From positions 1 to 24,535 of the forward strand of contig CAZRTG010000033.1 in the NCBI GenBank assembly GCA_964602895.1: DNA of 24,535 nt, given 5' to 3'. The first letter of the stretch is position 1. The number at the start of each line of letters is the position of its first letter. Source of the stretch: JAWXBM01 sp964602895 (GTDB taxonomy: Bacteria; Pseudomonadota; Gammaproteobacteria; Xanthomonadales; SZUA-36). The notes below the pieces were generated by a model. That model was not told where the DNA came from. It searched no databases and was given only the letters and a program-made list of their open reading frames with translations. Of this stretch, positions 7,314 to 14,349 are shown piece after piece. The position numbers and the translations under genes are program-made.

Positions 7314-7438
7314 GCTCTGAATAATTCATCCATGAATTATCAGAGTACGCCAAACAAAAAGCGTGGTTTTTGTTTGGCCTGTTGGCACATTCATGTGCCA
7401 ACAGGCCAAGCCTATTCACTTGCAATCATGAATCAGAG
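7314..7438 (+). repeat. Hairpin-chain element with CTCTGA ends (copy C)
   Basis: Three inverted repeats follow each other almost without spacing. First, CTCTG and ATAATTCAT (7315-7319, 7321-7329) pair with ATGAATTAT and CAGAG (7332-7345) with one bulge. Second, GCCAAACAAAAA (7349-7360) pairs perfectly with TTTTTGTTTGGC (7367-7378). Third, GGCCTGTTGGCACAT (7376-7390) pairs perfectly over 15 bp with ATGTGCCAACAGGCC (7393-7407), leaving only two loop bases. The element ends in TCAGAG at 7433-7438. Its first 68 bases match the reverse complement of 16417-16484 at about 85%. Its right end supplies the AGAGG ribosome-binding site of the acyl-CoA dehydrogenase gene. Confidence 0.8.
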
Positions 7439-7447
7439 GCATCTCAA

Positions 7448-9184
7448 ATGACAACTGAACGCACCATCAGCCCGGTTAAATCATTATTCTGCGGCACTAT
7501 TGAGAAGTCGTGTTTCTGGCCATTTCCCGGTATCGATGCAAGCGAATCCGAGACACTGGGCATGATAGTGGAGTCGGTAGACCGTTTTCTGGAAAACCGG
7601 GAGCAGGACTTTCATGAGTGGGATAAAAAAGGCGAACAACCTGAAGAGTTCATTCAGGACTTGCGTGATCTGGGCCTTTTTGGCCTGATTATCCCGGAGG
7701 AATACGGTGGAATTGAACTGTCCAATTCGGCCTATTCACGTGTGCTGCAACAAAGCAGCCGCTATGACAGTTCTGCAACCCTCACCATTGGTGCCCACAG
7801 TTCCATCGGCATGAAAGGTCTGCTGTTGTTCGGTACTGAAGCTCAAAAGAAAAAATATCTGCCGCGGCTGGCCAGTGGTGAATTGATTGCGGCTTATTGC
7901 CTGACCGAACCCGGTTCCGGCTCGGATGCGGCCTCAATCAGAACCAATGCGGTTAAAAACCCGGACGGCAGTTGGGTACTGAACGGCGAAAAAATCTGGA
8001 TTACCAATGGCGGCATTGCCGACTTCTACACCGTGTTTGCACGTACCGAAGGCGAAGCCGGAAAGCTGTCTGCTTTTCTGGTCGAGCGTGATCTGCCGGG
8101 TGTCAGCACGGGCAAGAAGGAAGACAAGCACGGTATTCGCGCGTCATCAACCACTTCGGTGAGTTTTTCTGATGTTCAGCTGCCGGCGGAAAACCTGCTG
8201 GGTGAGGAGGGCAAAGGATTCAAGATCGCTGTGTCCATACTCAACAATGGGCGTACCGGTTTGGGCGGTGGGGCAGTGGGCGGCATGAAAACCTGCATAG
8301 CCCTGGCCACCCAACAGGCGCTGGAACGCAAACAGTTTGGTCAAAGCATCGCCGAATTCGGTTTGATCAAGAAAAAGATTGCCCGCATGACGGTCGACTG
8401 CTTCGCGGCTGAAAGCGTGGTCTGGTTGGTGGGACACTACATCGACTCGGGGTCAAATGATTACTCCATAGAGGCGGCAATCAGCAAGGTATTTGCTTCT
8501 GAAGCCATGTACCGTACCGCGTATGAAGCCATGCAGATTGCCGCTGGCAGTGGCTACATGAAGGAACTTCCGTACGAGCGCATCCTGCGCGACTCCAGAA
8601 TCCTGACCATCTTTGAAGGAACCTCGGAAATCCTGCGTTTATTCATTGCCTTGTCCGGCTTGAAAACCCCGGCTTCGGTGTTGCAGGAATTGAAATCGGC
8701 TACCGGTGATATCTTTGATCATCCGATCAAAGGTTTTGGACTGCTGAGCAGCTATGCAGGGCGCAAAATTACCCAACTGACTACCCTGGGCCAGGACCGG
8801 ATTGTAGACGCCGTACCGGCCAGCCTTCGGGATGATGCCCTGATTTTTGAAAAATACACCCTGGAGCTGGCGCGTTTGTCCGATGTATTGTTACGCCGGC
8901 ACGGTAAGGCCATTACGGACATGCAGTATTCACAGCAACGGGTCGCGGAAGTTGCCATTGACCTGTTCGTCGGTTTGGCCGTGTTGTCGCGGGTCAGTTC
9001 AATGCAGCCGGATGACAGCCCGCAGTATGCCCAGGCTCTGGCCATTGCACATCTGTTCAGTCAGCAAGCCAAGCGGCGCATGAAAGGCAATCTGCGGCAA
9101 ATTCTCAAGAACGAGGATGAAGCAGAGAAGTCGCTGGCCGACTTCATGTTTGAAAAAGTCCAGTACCCCTGGGATGTGCTGTAG
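7448..9184 (+). CDS. Acyl-CoA dehydrogenase, VLCAD/ACAD9-like
   Basis: FAD-dependent enzyme of 578 residues catalysing the first step of fatty-acid beta-oxidation, acyl-CoA to trans-2-enoyl-CoA. Visible family blocks are YCLTEPGSGSDAASIRTNA (FAD and substrate binding), WVLNGEKIWITNG, RKQFGQSIAEFGLIKKKIARM and, near the end of the core, FEGTSEILRLFIAL. Glu390 in FEGTSE is the likely catalytic base, at the place used by VLCAD rather than by short-chain enzymes. A roughly 180-residue extension follows the core, as in VLCAD and ACAD9 and unlike 380-residue ACADs, and suggests long-chain substrates and possible membrane association. The start is ATG at 7448 with AGAGG eight bases upstream; an in-frame TTG at 7370 lies inside a hairpin and was not used. 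It stands alone and runs convergent to parC. Confidence 0.92.
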   Translation: MTTERTISPVKSLFCGTIEKSCFWPFPGIDASESETLGMIVESVDRFLENREQDFHEWDKKGEQPEEFIQDLRDLGLFGLIIPEEYGGIELSNSAYSRVLQQSSRYDSSATLTIGAHSSIGMKGLLLFGTEAQKKKYLPRLASGELIAAYCLTEPGSGSDAASIRTNAVKNPDGSWVLNGEKIWITNGGIADFYTVFARTEGEAGKLSAFLVERDLPGVSTGKKEDKHGIRASSTTSVSFSDVQLPAENLLGEEGKGFKIAVSILNNGRTGLGGGAVGGMKTCIALATQQALERKQFGQSIAEFGLIKKKIARMTVDCFAAESVVWLVGHYIDSGSNDYSIEAAISKVFASEAMYRTAYEAMQIAAGSGYMKELPYERILRDSRILTIFEGTSEILRLFIALSGLKTPASVLQELKSATGDIFDHPIKGFGLLSSYAGRKITQLTTLGQDRIVDAVPASLRDDALIFEKYTLELARLSDVLLRRHGKAITDMQYSQQRVAEVAIDLFVGLAVLSRVSSMQPDDSPQYAQALAIAHLFSQQAKRRMKGNLRQILKNEDEAEKSLADFMFEKVQYPWDVL

Positions 9185-9215
9185 TCCGGGTCACTGATCA
9201 GAGACTGCCTGGTTT

Positions 9216-11468
9216 CTATTCCTTTGCAATCTCGATTCTGGTCACTCGCTGGAAGCCACGTGGCAGCTTGCGGCCACGTTGTGCGCGCTCGCCACGGAAG
9301 TGGTCTATGTCCTTTTCTCCCATGCGCAAATAGCGCTGGCCAGCCCAGACCAGAATTTCATCTTTTTCGCCGATAACCGCCAGTCCCACCACCACTTCGT
9401 CGCCTGATTTGAGGCGTTTGGGTGGAATATTGATCAGCTTGTTGCCCTTGCCTTTGGCCAGTTCGGGTACGTCCTGTAACGGGAAGGCCAGCAAATAGCC
9501 ATCCGAGGTCGCGCAAACCACGGTATTCGAGTGGACCGGATCAACGGCAGCTGGCTCCAACGGCAGTGCGTCACCCGGCAGCGATATCATCGCCTTGCCG
9601 GCTTTCATCCGGCTGTGCAGGTTTTCCAGTTGGGTGACAAAGCCATAGCCATAGGAACTGGCCAGCAGGATTTTTCGTTGTGCATCGCCGGCAATACAGT
9701 AGAGAAAGCCGGCCCCGTCAGCAGGGCTGAAACGACTGCTCAAAGGCTCGCCCAAACCGCGTGCTGATGGCAGGGCGTGCGCGGTCAGGGCATAAGCTCT
9801 GCCGGAAGTATCCAGGAATACCGCCTGCTCATTGCTGCGGCCTTGCGCACTGTGCAGGTATTCATCACCTGACCGGTAGTTCAGCGCGGCGGCATCGATA
9901 TCGTGGCCTTTGGCAGAACGCACCCAGCCGGATTTGGACAGAATGATGGTCACGGGTTCTGACGGCACCAGATCTTCCTGTTTCAGGGCATGTGCCGATT
10001 CGCGCACAACAATCGGTGAGCGTCGCGGGTCGCCATAGGCTTCGGCATCTTCGAGCAATTCTTTCTTGATCAGGGTTTTCAGACGGGCTTTGGAACCCAA
10101 CAGCTGTTCCAGCGATTTGCGCTCTTCATCCAGTGCCTCCTGTTCGCCGCGGATGCGCATTTCTTCCAGCCTGGCCAGGTGGCGCAGCTTCAATTCCAGT
10201 ATGGCTTCGGCCTGGGTGGCGGTGAGCGAAAAGGATTTCATCAGCACAGGCTTGGGTTCGTCTTCGCTGCGGATGATACGGATCACTTCATCGATGTTGA
10301 GGAACGCAATCAGCAGGCCTTCGAGGATGTGCAGGCGATCGACCACCTGGTCCAGCCGGTAGTTCAGCCGCCGGGTGACAGTAGCCAGACGGAATTCCAG
10401 CCACTCTTTCAGCAGGAAGCGCAAATCCATCACCTGCGGCTTGCCATTGATACCGATGATGTTCAGGTTGACGCGGTAATTACGCTCCATATCGGTGGTG
10501 GCGAACAGATGATTCATCAACTGCTCCAGGTCGACCCGGTTGGAGCGGGGCACGATGACCAGACGCGTCGGGTTTTCGTGATCCGATTCATCACGCAGGT
10601 CTTCCACCATGGGCAGTTTCTTGGCCTGCATCTGGGCCGCAATCTGTTCCAGCACCTTGGCCGGTGATACCTGGTGTGGCAAGGCCGTAATGACGATTTC
10701 ACTGTCTTCACGCTCCCAGATGGCGCGCATTTTCACCGAGCCGTTGCCGCTTTCGTACAGGCTCAGCAGTTCTTCCGGCGGTGTGATGATTTCGGCGTCG
10801 GTGGGGTAGTCCGGACCTTTGATGTGTTCAAACAGGTCAGCCACCGTGGCCTTGGGTTCATCCAGCAAGCGGATACAGGCGCTGACCACTTCACGCAGAT
10901 TGTGAGGCGGAATATCGGTGGACATACCGACCGCAATGCCCATGCTGCCATTGAGCAACACATTGGGCAGCCGCGCCGGCAGCAGGGTGGGTTCTTTGAG
11001 GCTGGCGTCGAAATTGGGCTGCCAATCCACCGTGCCCATACCCAGTTCGCTGAGTAGGGATTTTGAATAAGCCGTGAGTCGCGATTCGGTATACCGCATG
11101 GCTGCGAAGGATTTCGGATCATCCGGCGAGCCGAAATTGCCCTGGCCATCCACCAGTGGGTAGCGGTATGAAAACGGCTGAGCCATCAACACCATGGCTT
11201 CGTAGCAGGCCGAATCACCGTGCGGATGAAACTTGCCGATCACATCACCCACCGTACGGGCAGATTTCTTGTGCTTGGAGGTCGCACTCAGGCCCAGCTC
11301 GCTCATGGCATAGATGATGCGCCGCTGCACCGGCTTGAGGCCGTCACCCACATGCGGCAGTGCGCGGTCCAGCACCACGTACATGGAATAATCCAGATAC
11401 GCTTTCTCGGCATAATCCTTTAAAGGAATCCTTTCGTGGTCGGTAAAGGAAAGGGTCATTTCACTCAT
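9216..11468 (-). CDS. parC: DNA topoisomerase IV subunit A
   Basis: Breakage-reunion subunit of topoisomerase IV, 750 residues, which with ParE decatenates replicated chromosomes. The N-terminal DNA gyrase/topo IV domain shows PLKDYAEKAYLDYSMYVV, DGLKPVQRRIIYAM (42-55) and the active-site tyrosine Tyr126 in AAMRYTESR. The quinolone-resistance region HPHGDSACYEAM (81-92) keeps Ser86 and Glu90, equivalent to Ser80 and Glu84 of E. coli ParC, so it is of the susceptible type. The C-terminal part is a ParC-like beta-pinwheel lacking a GyrA box. The length and its separate place from a gyrase operon support parC over gyrA. The start is ATG at 11466-11468; a second ATG three codons on is equally possible. 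It lies about 2.9 kb downstream of parE. Confidence 0.95.
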   Translation of the reverse strand: MSEMTLSFTDHERIPLKDYAEKAYLDYSMYVVLDRALPHVGDGLKPVQRRIIYAMSELGLSATSKHKKSARTVGDVIGKFHPHGDSACYEAMVLMAQPFSYRYPLVDGQGNFGSPDDPKSFAAMRYTESRLTAYSKSLLSELGMGTVDWQPNFDASLKEPTLLPARLPNVLLNGSMGIAVGMSTDIPPHNLREVVSACIRLLDEPKATVADLFEHIKGPDYPTDAEIITPPEELLSLYESGNGSVKMRAIWEREDSEIVITALPHQVSPAKVLEQIAAQMQAKKLPMVEDLRDESDHENPTRLVIVPRSNRVDLEQLMNHLFATTDMERNYRVNLNIIGINGKPQVMDLRFLLKEWLEFRLATVTRRLNYRLDQVVDRLHILEGLLIAFLNIDEVIRIIRSEDEPKPVLMKSFSLTATQAEAILELKLRHLARLEEMRIRGEQEALDEERKSLEQLLGSKARLKTLIKKELLEDAEAYGDPRRSPIVVRESAHALKQEDLVPSEPVTIILSKSGWVRSAKGHDIDAAALNYRSGDEYLHSAQGRSNEQAVFLDTSGRAYALTAHALPSARGLGEPLSSRFSPADGAGFLYCIAGDAQRKILLASSYGYGFVTQLENLHSRMKAGKAMISLPGDALPLEPAAVDPVHSNTVVCATSDGYLLAFPLQDVPELAKGKGNKLINIPPKRLKSGDEVVVGLAVIGEKDEILVWAGQRYLRMGEKDIDHFRGERAQRGRKLPRGFQRVTRIEIAKE

Positions 11469-11712
11469 GGTTGATTACTCGAAACAGGTAGCAGGCAGTT
11501 TGTAAATCAAATTGCTGAATTTAATTCATGATAAGCCAGTAAAATAAGGAGACCTCCGGCTCTGCTGGGAGGATGTAAAATTTGGCAGTTCTGGAAATTT
11601 CACAGTCGGTTCCAAGTATGATCCGCCAGGCATCACACAAAGGAGAAACCAATAGACAGGCAAGCAGTTTAAATCACTCAAGCTGGGAGTGTAAGTAGTG
11701 CTCCAGTTTATG

Positions 11713-11735
11713 ACTTAATTTGCCCCGTCCCCTTT
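11713..11735. repeat. Left copy of 23-bp perfect inverted repeat flanking the LRR-like gene
   Basis: The 23 bases here, with the core TTTGCCCCGTCCCC, are the exact reverse complement of 13215-13237. The left copy is also bounded by short inverted ACTTAA (11713-11718) and TTAAGT (11734-11739). It lies seven bases past the stop codon of the LRR-like gene. G/C-block repeats of this look resemble REP sequences mobilised by Y1 (RAYT) transposases, but no transposase lies in the window. Confidence 0.85.
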
Positions 11736-11741
11736 AAGTGA

Positions 11742-13100
11742 TCATGGTGCTTCAAAACCATCGATGAAGAGTTTGTTGTAGCAGCCGTACAGGTTGTCAG
11801 ACAGCGTGACTTGCCCTCCCACATCGGGAACGCCCGCAGGGCCAGGCCCAGGGCCCGCTGGACCGTTGTCCACCTGATCCAGTAATGCCTTTAAGCCTGT
11901 ACACGTTTTCAGGGCGGTGTTACCCGTCACGTTGACGTTACCACCTACGCTGATTAAGCTCGCAAAGCTATCCAGGTTTGCAAGACTGGTGTTCCCATCA
12001 ATGGTGAAATCTGTAGTGACCGCGACCAGGGACGAAGCATTGATGCTGGTCATTGCCGGATTGTTGTTGATCCAGAAAAGATTGCCTGCCGACGCCAGGT
12101 TCGACATGTTGACACTGAGTAACTGGGCGTTGTTGGCAATGTAAACATCGCCGATGCTTGAACCAATGTTTCCGAGTGCATCCACATTCGAAAGGATCGC
12201 ATTTTTTGCAATATTTATTTTCCCAACGGTACCCGTCAACCCGGCAAGCCCGTCCAGATTTGGGAGTAGCGGATTATCCTCCAACTGCACGCGGGTGCTG
12301 GCTGCAGTCACATTTTCCAGTCCTGCCAGGCTGGTTAAAGCGGCATCATTGATTATTTGCAGGTCATGAATATCGCCTGAAATTCCGGACAGACCACTGG
12401 TGCTGACCAGCTTGGGCATGTCGTTGATATGCACAGCTTTGATAATGCCGCTGATACCGTCCAAAGGCGCCAGGCTGGTTACCGGCAAAGCTACCAAACT
12501 AAGGTGGTCGACCACGCCAACAATATTGTTTAAACCGTTGATGTTCGTCAGTGCCGGCATATTCCATAGCCAGAGGTTCACGCTGGTGCCCGTTACGCCC
12601 GTCAAGCCATTCAAATTGGCCAGCGAGAGGTTATTGAAGAGAATCAACTCAAAAATATTCCCGGAGAGCCCGCTTAAACCATCCACATCAGTGATTGCAG
12701 TGGTATCAATATAGACACGTGTTGTACCTGTAATACCGGAAAAGGCATCTATGCTGGTCAGTAAGGGACTTAACGCAACGATTATACGATTTACTTGCCC
12801 GGACAGATTTTGCAGGCCAGTGATACTGGTCAGAGCTGGATTGTCATGAATCCAAAGGTTGCCCGCCACCGAGGTGAGCCCGGATAGCCCGTCAAGGTCC
12901 TGGATGTTTGTGCCGGAAATTTCCATATAGCCGCTGACCGTAGTGCAAGGGCCAAACGTTGTCTGGAAGTTATTAATTGCGGCCTGCGTATTGAGTATGA
13001 CGCTTGATGGACTGCAGACCTGCGCCGATACCGTCGATGAACAAAAAAACAGTGAGCAAAACAATATAAAACCAGTGGTTCCAGTCGAGGCCAGTTTCAT
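11742..13100 (-). CDS. Exported leucine-rich-repeat-like protein with FIDGFE C-terminal tail
   Basis: Predicted secreted or surface protein of 452 residues, function unknown. Residues 1-26 form a signal peptide (basic start, hydrophobic 10-23, cleavage after VSA). From about 60 to 400 run roughly a dozen degenerate repeats of 22-26 residues, typically LTSIxGLxGLSG followed by an I-x-I strand and NNPAL. This suggests an LRR or receptor-L-domain solenoid. Cys29 and Cys52 cap the N-terminal side and two more cysteines lie after the repeats. A Gly/Pro-rich linker (NGPAGPGPGPAGVP) leads to the tail LFIDGFEAP, resembling FxDGFE tails on other exported gammaproteobacterial proteins. The start is ATG at 13100 with GGGGGAG eight bases upstream and a promoter-like pair before it. 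The gene sits between perfect 23-bp inverted repeats, suggesting acquisition. Confidence 0.8.
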   Translation of the reverse strand: MKLASTGTTGFILFCSLFFCSSTVSAQVCSPSSVILNTQAAINNFQTTFGPCTTVSGYMEISGTNIQDLDGLSGLTSVAGNLWIHDNPALTSITGLQNLSGQVNRIIVALSPLLTSIDAFSGITGTTRVYIDTTAITDVDGLSGLSGNIFELILFNNLSLANLNGLTGVTGTSVNLWLWNMPALTNINGLNNIVGVVDHLSLVALPVTSLAPLDGISGIIKAVHINDMPKLVSTSGLSGISGDIHDLQIINDAALTSLAGLENVTAASTRVQLEDNPLLPNLDGLAGLTGTVGKINIAKNAILSNVDALGNIGSSIGDVYIANNAQLLSVNMSNLASAGNLFWINNNPAMTSINASSLVAVTTDFTIDGNTSLANLDSFASLISVGGNVNVTGNTALKTCTGLKALLDQVDNGPAGPGPGPAGVPDVGGQVTLSDNLYGCYNKLFIDGFEAP

Positions 13101-13166
13101 TTTATGAGCTCCCCCTTGAGTTGCGCTCTTAACAAAATCCTTTTAATTGTTTGGTTACAGGCTTTG

Positions 13167-13194
13167 ATACTAGCACTCTTCTGCCTGCAGTCAA
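13167..13194 (-). promoter_or_regulatory. Candidate sigma70 promoter of the LRR-like gene
   Basis: On the minus strand TTGACT (13189-13194, five of six to consensus) is followed after 16 bases by TAGTAT (13167-13172, four of six). It points at the ATG at 13100 and predicts a leader of about 60 bases. It lies inside the 23-bp inverted repeats, so the flanked segment carries its own promoter. Confidence 0.45.
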
Positions 13195-13214
13195 AAAGGC
13201 AAGTCGGGGTGTAA

Positions 13215-13237
13215 AAAGGGGACGGGGCAAATTAAGT
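13215..13237. repeat. Right copy of 23-bp perfect inverted repeat flanking the LRR-like gene
   Basis: AAAGGGGACGGGG and CAAATTAAGT (13215-13237) are the exact reverse complement of 11713-11735. The distance between the outer ends is about 1.5 kb and contains only the LRR-like gene and its promoter. Confidence 0.85.
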
Positions 13238-13251
13238 TAAAAATTGGAGTA

Positions 13252-13280
13252 AGTATCCCGCAGTCTTGCCGGAGGATACT
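13252..13280 (-). terminator. Weak terminator-like hairpin after the RraA-like gene
   Basis: AGTATCC and GGATACT (minus strand, 13280-13274 and 13258-13252) pair over 7 bp, 16 bases after the stop codon of the RraA-like gene. A short T-run (13241-13245 region) follows only after about eight bases, so terminator function is uncertain. Confidence 0.3.
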
Positions 13281-13296
13281 GACTTGGCTGAAGGCT

Positions 13297-13917
13297 TCAG
13301 GCCAGCCCTTTTTTGGTCAATATGGCTTCAACGCTGGCGCGGTGGCTGGCTTCCCATTCATCCAGGCTCTGTGCTTTATCCCTGGCGTCTTTGCTGACGG
13401 CAGCTTCATAACGCTCTACCAACCGGCTCTCGGGCACTACGGCAATCCCTTCTTCATCAGCGATCACCCAATCGCCAGGTTCTACCCGCACGCCGCCGCA
13501 AGTGATGGCACCGTTGAGGATGCCTGCGCCATGCTTGGCACCTGGTTTCGGGATCAGTCCCCGGGCAAATACCGGAAATCTGCAGTCACGCACCTCACCC
13601 AGGTCACGTATCAGTCCGTCGATGACAAAGCCGACAATGCCGTTTTTCTGTGCCGTGGCACAAACATTGCCTCCTGCCACGGCATAGTCCAGATCACCCG
13701 CCTGAACCACGACCACCGATCCCGCCGGTGCACGATAAATTGCTGCATGCAGCATCAGATTGTCACCTGGCGCACAGGCCACGGGATAAGCCGGACCGGC
13801 AATTCGCGGCATGTCAGCCCACAAAGGGCGAATACCGGAATCCATAATCTGTTTACGCTCCAGCACATCAGCCCAGGTGGTGCTGGCAAATTGCCCGATT
13901 TTCATAGGTTCATTCAT
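13297..13917 (-). CDS. RraA-like protein with HMG/CHA aldolase active-site motif
   Basis: Cytoplasmic protein of 206 residues of the RraA/demethylmenaquinone-methyltransferase-like fold. Members are either RNase E inhibitors (true RraA) or divalent-metal-dependent pyruvate aldolases and oxaloacetate decarboxylases. The aldolase signature G-x20-R-D-x2-E is satisfied exactly: Gly83, Arg104, Asp105 and Glu108 (in DGLIRDLGEVRD). This favours an aldolase or decarboxylase acting on a 4-hydroxy-2-oxo acid over RNase E regulation. Other family blocks are GDNLMLHAAI (51-60), GSVVVVQAGD (66-75) and GVRVEPGDWVIADEEGIAVVP. The length also exceeds that of E. coli RraA (about 160) by a C-terminal helix. 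The start is ATG at 13915-13917, 21 bases after the SnoaL-like gene, so the two are probably one operon. The substrate is unknown. Confidence 0.84.
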   Translation of the reverse strand: MNEPMKIGQFASTTWADVLERKQIMDSGIRPLWADMPRIAGPAYPVACAPGDNLMLHAAIYRAPAGSVVVVQAGDLDYAVAGGNVCATAQKNGIVGFVIDGLIRDLGEVRDCRFPVFARGLIPKPGAKHGAGILNGAITCGGVRVEPGDWVIADEEGIAVVPESRLVERYEAAVSKDARDKAQSLDEWEASHRASVEAILTKKGLA

Positions 13918-13938
13918 GTCTGTCAGTGTTTGCCTTTT

Positions 13939-14301
13939 TCACGCAGCGCCGCCAGCCATCAAGACCCGGGTATCAAACAAGGAACGTACCCGGCTGATCT
14001 GGCCCTGGTAAATGCGGAAGAAAAAAGCACCCTCGATTTCTACACCCTGGATACCGTGAATCAGAACCCGTACAGCGGCCGAGTTACGGTCGATGACGAT
14101 TTCCAGCACTTCAGTCCGGGCAATGAAGGGAGCGATCTGTTGCAGGTACTCGGACACGGCGTCCGTACCGTGCAGGGGTTCGGGCAGCATGGGCCCAGCC
14201 ACTTCAATGGTATCTGCCAGTTCCAGTGACTGCCTGGATCCTGCTGTTACAGCCTCAAGATAGTTGCGGATGATGCTTTCGATGTGTTGGCTGTCGCTCA
14301 T
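13939..14301 (-). CDS. SnoaL-like / NTF2-like domain protein
   Basis: Small protein of 120 residues forming a single NTF2-like alpha+beta cone. The pattern is an amphipathic N-terminal helix (HIESIIRNYLEAV), the pro-rich segment PEPLHGTDAVSEYLQQIAPF typical of SnoaL-like proteins, and four strands ending in FFFRIYQGQISRVRSLFD. Such proteins are ketosteroid-isomerase-like enzymes or binding subunits, and the domain alone does not give a reaction. The start is ATG at 14301 with AGGAG nine bases upstream. The gene begins 48 bases after parE and ends 21 bases before the aldolase-like gene. It could be read through from parE, and with the aldolase it may form a small catabolic pair. The family call is good; the role is unknown. 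Confidence 0.75.
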   Translation of the reverse strand: MSDSQHIESIIRNYLEAVTAGSRQSLELADTIEVAGPMLPEPLHGTDAVSEYLQQIAPFIARTEVLEIVIDRNSAAVRVLIHGIQGVEIEGAFFFRIYQGQISRVRSLFDTRVLMAGGAA

Positions 14302-14349
14302 GTTCTGAAACTCCTGGTTTGTCGGAAACGGGGCTCCCTTGCGGTCCGG

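Noticed and set aside
7370..7447. In-frame TTG that would lengthen the acyl-CoA dehydrogenase by 26 residues
   Set aside because: It lies inside a perfect hairpin, has no ribosome site, and the added residues do not resemble the family; ATG at 7448 has AGAGG upstream.
13342..14229. Plus-strand open frame of 295 codons
   Set aside because: It lies opposite the RraA-like and SnoaL-like genes, whose family motifs are clear; its translation has no recognisable domain.
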